From Chimonanthus salicifolius (taxonomy: Eukaryota; Streptophyta; Magnoliopsida; Laurales; Calycanthaceae), in the NCBI GenBank assembly GCA_013350335.1, contig CM023535.1, forward strand, positions 23,777,746 to 23,841,745: a stretch of DNA of 64,000 nt, given 5' to 3'. Numbering within the stretch: the first letter of the stretch is position 1; every line of letters starts with the position of its first letter. The notes below the pieces were generated by a model that worked only from the letters and a program-made list of their open reading frames with translations, did not search any database and was not told the DNA's origin. Positions 58,929 through 64,000 of the stretch are shown piece by piece. The translations under genes were made by a program, and so were the position numbers.

Positions 58929-59160
58929 TTAGTGTTTCTTAATGGTGAGCTCTGCTCTCAGGTGGAGTACGCCATTACTGAAGTAGGGATTGTCCTCGAC
59001 TATGAAATCCGTCCATTTGATAGCAAACAGGTTTCTATAACCAACTGCCTTTCCACCAGTGAAGGTATAGTTACCCTTATACTTGCTCACAAACTCTCCT
59101 GTTGCTTTTGTCCTTGCTGCGAACTCGTAGTCCACTGCAAAGCTCACTATTAAGAAAGAG
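58929..59160 (-). pseudogene. Captured 3' exon of a MATH-domain-like gene
   Basis: On the minus strand an open exon-like stretch reads [20 protein letters not shown], then [17 protein letters not shown] and [20 protein letters not shown], stop at 58929-58931. The spacing of G-K-x-x-G-Y-R-x-L-F and the final LHLRAELTI fits the second half of a MATH (TRAF-like) domain, as in plant BTB/MATH substrate adaptors. CTTTGCAG directly upstream of VDYEF could be its old splice acceptor. Sequence 58560-58928 would then be its 3' UTR. It lies inside the hAT ends and outside the LINE. Family assignment is moderate; no promoter or start is present. Confidence 0.5.
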
Positions 59161-59613
59161 GGGAAGAGGAAGTGGAAGCGGAAGAGGTTATCGATTTTCG
59201 AAAGAGGGGAAACCGAAGAGGAAGCGGAAGAAGGCAAACCGCAGACGAATGGGTTTCAAATGTGTTTAGGGTTTTATTTAAGTTATGAATTCAGGTCAGG
59301 TTTTTCTGGATCGGGTTTTTTTGGATCAGGTCAGGTCGGGTTGAAATTTAAATTCTTCAGCCCAACCCGACCCTAATTTCAGTCGGTTTTTTTTTTTTCC
59401 TAACCCAACCCGACCCGAGTTTACAATTTCTATAACCCAACCCACACTATTTTCGGGTCGTGTCAGTCGGGTCGGGCCAAAACCCAACCCAAGTTTCACC
59501 CCACTTAGACTGCAATGGACTTCCACCTTCCACTATTTTTGTAGAAATTTAAATATTATTCAAATTATATGCATATTAAAATGAGATTTTTTTTTTTTTT
59601 ATAATATGGGTAT

Positions 59614-59933
59614 TGTTGGGTTTTGGCTCAAAAAAACCTTTATTGGGTCAGGCTTGTGTTTATGAAAGGCCAACTAGGCCCAGTTGTGTTTCATAGGACA
59701 AGTATATAAGGTTCTTTCCTAGGATTTTGGTAGCTGTGATTAGAGAGAAAGAGAGACTAAGATGAAGGGATGAGGAGAGTTGGTTTGTAATCCTTGTAAC
59801 CTATCCGGAAACTTTTCTTAGTGAAATCAGCACGCTCTGTAAACGTAGGCGGTTTTACCGAATTACATAAATCCCCGTGTTCTTTTTCGTGTGTGTGCTT
59901 GAATTTGCGGTTTGATTTAATACTTGCACAACA
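59614..59933 (+). repeat. 5' LTR of a small copia-like element
   Basis: TGTTGGGTTTTGG...CTTGCACAACA, 320 bp. It has the U5 signature GTAAACGTAGGCGG...ACCGAATTACA near 59838-59870 and is followed by TGGTATCAAAGCC. It resembles the LTR at 42480-42851 in ends and layout. A matching 3' LTR was not found in the window. Confidence 0.8.
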
Positions 59934-59935
59934 AG

Positions 59936-60106
59936 TGGTATCAAAGCCGAAGGTTTGGATTCAGGCTAAGAAATTAATATTCGCATAACAAATGGTATTA
60001 GAGCCGAAGGTTCGGATTCAGACTGGGAAATTAATATTTGCACAACAAGTGGTATAAGACCAGAGCTAAAGGTTCAGATTTGGCCTGGGAAATCACAGAT
60101 CAGGAA
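59936..60106 (+). repeat. Triplicated primer-binding-site segment (57-bp period)
   Basis: TGGTATCAAAGCC at 59936, TGGTATTAGAGCC at 59993 and TGGTATAAGACCA at 60050 are exactly 57 bp apart. Each is followed by GAAGGTTnGGATTCAG or similar and by CATAACA/CACAACA from the LTR end. The segment LTR-end plus primer site was therefore tandemly duplicated twice. Confidence 0.85.
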
Positions 60107-60780
60107 AGGATTCCTTTACGGCATCAAGGGTTTCTTGGTGTTGAGAAACAAGCAACTACAAGTTTTCAGAGGACATGCAAGCAGACAGGATCGGCTGAAG
60201 CTTCTAGACTGAGGTATTTTGCTATGCAAACCCATCCTAGAAGACAAATGGGCAGAATTACAACGAGTGGCCAACGGGTTTTTTCGCATCAAGGGGTTTC
60301 AGAACCAAACAGAAGTCTCAGAAACCCAACTGTCAAGTTTTTCTGGAAGGCAGGGCAAAATGGATTTCTTAGGCTAAGACCGTCGGTTTGTAAAGAGGAA
60401 AACCAGCAGGGCAGATTCGTGTTGCAGATCCGGGGTTATTGGCGGTGGGTTCAAATCAGGCCTCTCTTAGAATGGAAGCCGAGAACACAAAGTAAGAGGC
60501 AACAAAAACTTCTCCCATCTATACGCAGAACCATCGATGCAGGAGGGCAGATCGGTGTGCAGGACCAAGAAGGAGAGACAGCCGTGTGCAGGCAGGAAAG
60601 AGAAAAAATTCCAGTTCAGATCATTGGCAAGAAAATGAGGTGAGGAATGTCAGGCTGGAGATCCGTTGTGAAAGGAGAACAGCTCCTCGTCTGCGCTTTA
60701 CAGATTTGATTTGCAGATAGACATCTGCAGGAAGGTTTTTGCATGGACAATATTTTGACATTCTCAATCTATACTGGTGC
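60107..60780 (+). other. Leader or non-coding interior of the copia-like element
   Basis: Purine-rich DNA following the primer sites. The 201-codon frame (60038-60643) begins inside the primer-site repeats and shows no gag, protease or pol motif. It is treated as non-coding. Confidence 0.5.
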
Positions 60781-62055
60781 AAGCAACAACCAGTACTTCA
60801 CCTAAGTTAACATACCGGATATATATTGAGGCTAAGGCAGGCCAAATACTTCACAAAGTCAGGTTTTAGCCCATCTACACTGATAGTCATCACAGACTCA
60901 GTGCTTCACCAAACGAGCTAAGGATTAGTCATTTCAATATGCCTACATGACAGTCAACATGCATCATCACACAACTTACCCATGACCCAACATGATATGC
61001 CCCACACTCAGAATTATTTTATTTCTCACACAATTTGCATGTATTTCCTATCATGTCTCACATGATTTCACTTAAAGTATAAACATGCTATAAAAGAACA
61101 TAATCAGCTAATCTACCGAAAAATATCAGAATTTACATAACTGAAACATAGAGTGGTAAAAGATCATTTTACCCTTTTTAGATTTCAACACGAAAATAGA
61201 ATAATTATACTTACCACCTACTTACCAATGTTGATCATGCCAAAATGACACATAATTCCCAAAGAAATAATAAATTGGAGTCTAACACCCAATGTGTTTC
61301 TCCTCAATTAAAATACCAACTAACTTGTCAGGCCTATAAATTGATTCACATATTGTGTTTTAGACGGCTTGGTCTCGACTCCCATACACAATTTATATGC
61401 TTACATCAGTATACTGCAACTGATAAAATAATCCCTCATGAGTAAGCAGTGTTTGGTCTCACATTCTGGTCCCGTTCACGTCTTTTCCATCCATTTAATT
61501 TCTATGAGTCTCAATCTTGCTTTTAGAGTTGGTGGTTTCCAATTTTTAGAATATAAATGCAATATGCAATGCATCTCTGAAGAAACGTGTAATTGAATCT
61601 CCTCACCCAAGTTTGGCAGTTTTTTTTTGAAAAAACTGACAATAAAACAATGTGTAAATAGATTGCTTTGGAAGTAAAGTGTGTAACGATAATTTGTAAT
61701 TCAAACACTACGAGAAGCACAAAAACCATATTTTCAAAATAAATTATAAGACAAAGGCCCCCACTTCCAGATAAGTTAATAAGTTACTTCAGAGTGTGAT
61801 AGCCAAAATAAATAGAGAAATGTCCCCCCCTGCCTGATCGGGTTAGATTCGAAGTGTATTAGCCATAGTATGACCCCCACGTCCAAATGAGTTAGTGTTC
61901 AGCAGGTGATAATGGAGGGAATAACAATAGTAAGTAGGGCAATAAATAGAACAAAAGTGTCGTGTATAATCTTCACGGTTTAGGCACATGCTTAGCCTCC
62001 AGTCAGTTAAACTGAGTCGTGAACAAGAACACTCGCAATAAAATTAGAAAGTAAA
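60781..62055. other. Intergenic or LTR-derived DNA
   Basis: No domain in any frame. Short motifs such as GATCATTTTACCCTTTTTA suggest antisense long-LTR sequence, but no ends were found. Confidence 0.35.
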
Positions 62056-62293
62056 AGACAAAATTGCAAACACAAGTAAACTTGTCAGGTGAAAATAACA
62101 CAGATAATAGGTTTTAAAATAAGAATTTTGGTTATTTTTAATATTTTAAAATAATTAAGCAAAATAACCATTTTGCCCCTGAACTTTTCTAAAAATTTCA
62201 TTAGTATCCTTTTGACTATAATCCAAACTTTCTAACAAAAATACCACTCAATTAAAATAAATTTGAAATAAAAAAAATCTTGTAACCATAATT
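62056..62293 (+). repeat. Direct repeat, copy 1
   Basis: From GACAAAATTGCAAACACAA to GTAACCATAATT it matches 63634-63849, including CCTTTTGACTATAATCCAAA and TCTAACAAAAATACCACTCA. Copy 2 lacks about 20 bp around CCCCTGAACTTTTC. Confidence 0.85.
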
Positions 62294-62569
62294 AATTGAA
62301 GTATACAAAAAAAATTGACTTAAGTGAGACCTATTAAAATGAATTTCAAAATTAAAATTTAATTACCTAATTTAAATAAAAAATAAATTGAGTATGATAC
62401 CTGCTTAAAAACATCGGTAGAAAGAGAGTTTGAAAAGAGAGAGCCTTCGTAGAGAAAGAAAGTCTAGAGAGAGTGAGGGAGTAAATTAGTGAAAAACTAC
62501 TACACCCCTCACCCCTTTTTACACTTGAGTGAAGTGGTGTGGAGAATTTAAAAAATATATATATTTTTT

Positions 62570-62592
62570 TTTATTATTATTATTATTATATC

Positions 62593-62632
<40 letters not shown>
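62570..62632. repeat. ATT and AT microsatellites
   Basis: (TTA)n at 62570-62588 followed by (AT)n at about 62598-62632. Confidence 0.9.
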
Positions 62633-62636
<4 letters not shown>

Positions 62637-62644
62637 TATGTTTT

Positions 62645-62965
62645 TTAACGATGCAAGAGGACACATCAATCTTTTGAGGATAGACCCTCCACCCCTACGA
62701 TGAAACTTTTCCAAATAAATATTATTTTAATATATTATTATTATTATTTTATTCATTTTATTTTTTTATTTTTACCCATGCATGAAGACACCACTTGTAG
62801 ACCCTCCACTCCTACTATTTAGGTTTATTTTATTTTTATATTTTTATTATTACTTTATGATTATTTTATTATAATAAATATTATTATTATATTTTTTCCT
62901 CCATTCATGAGGACAACAAACTATTCTACAACGCTAGACCTTCCACTCCTACCATTTAGATTTTT
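62645..62965 (+). repeat. Imperfect tandem repeat, about 127-bp period
   Basis: Three occurrences of TAGACCCTCCACTCCTACnATTTAG-like sequence near 62683, 62807 and 62936, each preceded by GATGCAAGAGGACA/CATGCATGAAGACA/CATTCATGAGGACA. The spacer is ATT-rich. Confidence 0.75.
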
Positions 62966-63633
62966 TTATTTTATTTTATCTTTTTCTCTTAATTTATTTT
63001 AAAAAATTATAGTAAATTAAAATTTCATATGATAAATCTAATATGTCCATTGGTTTGGGTGTTGAGGGGTGGCCTTATCATCGATCTAAGTGAAATCGAT
63101 GTTTTTCTTAAATCAATGGCATAGGTTCAACCTTTAAAATTGGATATCTAGAAAATCAAATTAGAAATCTGACAATACATAATGGTGCATTAACATATGG
63201 ATTAAACACGAAAACTCTTTTAAAAGTTTTTGAGAATTTAAAAATATTTTTAAAATACAATTGTGTAAAGTGAAACTTAGAACAGTATTAAATAATCTGT
63301 AATTGGTGAAATGATTCAGGTGAAATCAAAATTTTATAATACTCAGTTTTCAAAGGCCTTCCATGTCTGAAAGTTTGAAAATCCAAATATCTCAAATCGG
63401 TGTTTTTATTTCAGAGAGAAATTTTGAAGTTACTATGCATGATTTGTGAATTAAATAAATGATGTAAAAGTAAACTACGGTTTCGCCCTTCTAACTTTAA
63501 CATGTTGGATCACTGAGCTAACGAACTCGGATTGACCAAACTTAGACTTTTCATCAAGCCCACAAGATGATCTAGATATCTGATCGTTCATAAAGCATGA
63601 TTATCGGTGCTAATAGATAGTATTAGTCTAATT

Positions 63634-63849
63634 AAAGGACAAAATTGCAAACACAAAAGCTTATTAGGTGAAAATAACATAGATAATAGGCTTTAAAATA
63701 AGTATTTTGGACTATTTTTAATATTTTAAAATAATTAGGCAACATGACCATTCCATTTGTATCCTTTTGACTATAATCCAAACTTTCTAACAAAAATACC
63801 ACTCAACTAAAATTAATTTGAAATAAGAAAAATCTTAGTAACCATAATT
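63634..63849 (+). repeat. Direct repeat, copy 2
   Basis: Second copy of 62056-62293. It is interrupted after GTAACCATAAT by the LTR that starts at 63849, while copy 1 continues into AATTGAAG. Confidence 0.85.
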
Positions 63850-64000
63850 GTAATACCCTGCCTCATATGGGGTCTATAATGTGGAGTGTAAATTCTCTGG
63901 TATATAAGTGATAGCCTTTCTCCTTCTAGCATTAAGGCCTTTTGGGAGCAATAGTGAGTTGGCTCGTCAATTGAAAGTCGTGCGGGCCGTGTATGAGTCC
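63849..64000 (+). mobile_element. Start of an LTR element, cut by the window end
   Basis: TGTAATACCCTGCC is a typical LTR start, inserted in a sequence known from its intact copy at 62293. The left duplication would be ATAAT (63844-63848). The rest lies outside the window, so the class is unknown. Confidence 0.6.

Larger units (their letters stand above)
52368..59503. mobile_element. hAT element carrying a LINE and a gene fragment
   Basis: The ends are TAGGGCTGAAACTCGGGTCG and, inverted, TGGGGTGAAACTTGGGTTGG. The flanks are a perfect 8-bp duplication CTTAGACT (52360-52367 and 59504-59511). Both sub-terminal regions (52380-52510 and 59285-59500) are dense in CCCGACCCGAACCC motifs on both strands, as in known plant hAT MITEs. 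Inside is an L1 LINE (about 52625-58446) and, next to it, about 600 bp of non-transposon DNA with the 3' end of a cellular gene. No hAT transposase is present, so the element was mobilised in trans. Confidence 0.88.

Noticed and set aside
60038..60643. 201-codon open frame
   Set aside because: It starts within the triplicated primer-site repeats and lies in the leader of an LTR element; no known domain or coding signature is visible.

Overview
The window is nuclear DNA of a flowering plant. The evidence is a three-exon gene with plant GT-AG introns, Ty1-copia elements of Sirevirus type, plant L1 LINEs carrying DUF4283 or RNase H modules, Stowaway MITEs, tRNA-derived SINEs and BED/DUF659 hAT transposons. 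The AT-rich, heavily nested intergenic DNA fits a dicot or magnoliid with a fairly large genome. The species cannot be told from the sequence. There are no bacterial features, no CRISPR array, no rRNA and no convincing tRNA gene.

Only one ordinary cellular gene is visible: a DOMON plus cytochrome b561 membrane protein on the minus strand (9356-12329, three exons). Its last exon has one extra base that shifts the frame before the fourth heme histidine, so it is either a young pseudogene or an assembly error.

Layout. 1-9355: a miniature LTR element (TRIM, 276-1100), a Stowaway MITE, a PIF/Harbinger-like element (1953-3299) holding two snapback hairpins, a SINE and a hairpin MITE. 9356-12329: the b561/DOMON gene. 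13416-17401: a 5'-truncated LINE with a 17-bp target duplication, then a hAT element with a fossil of the transposase C-terminus. 17402-27085: AT-rich DNA with a SINE, a 1.46-kb near-complete palindrome bounded by 8-bp duplications (21228-22688), and elements rich in the motif CGATATCGGCCGATAT. 27091-36780: a Sirevirus-type copia element split by a nested TRIM, which is itself split by a hAT MITE, plus a second hAT MITE near the 3' end. 38974-43960: a decayed BED/DUF659 hAT element, probably related to the autonomous partner of the CGATAT-type MITEs, interrupted by a composite LTR insertion. 45659-50226: two solo LTRs. 52368-59503: a hAT element with a perfect 8-bp duplication that contains an almost full-length L1 LINE and, separately, the 3' end of what looks like a MATH-domain gene. 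59614-64000: the 5' part of a small copia-like element with a triplicated primer-binding site, then repeat-rich DNA and the first bases of another LTR.

The transposable elements form a stratigraphy. For example, a hAT MITE lies in a TRIM, which lies in a Sirevirus; and a LINE lies in a hAT beside a captured gene piece. No new multi-gene system is visible. The most unusual structures are the giant palindrome with its five-member snapback family, the gene-carrying hAT, and two insertions bounded by LTR sequences in inverted orientation.
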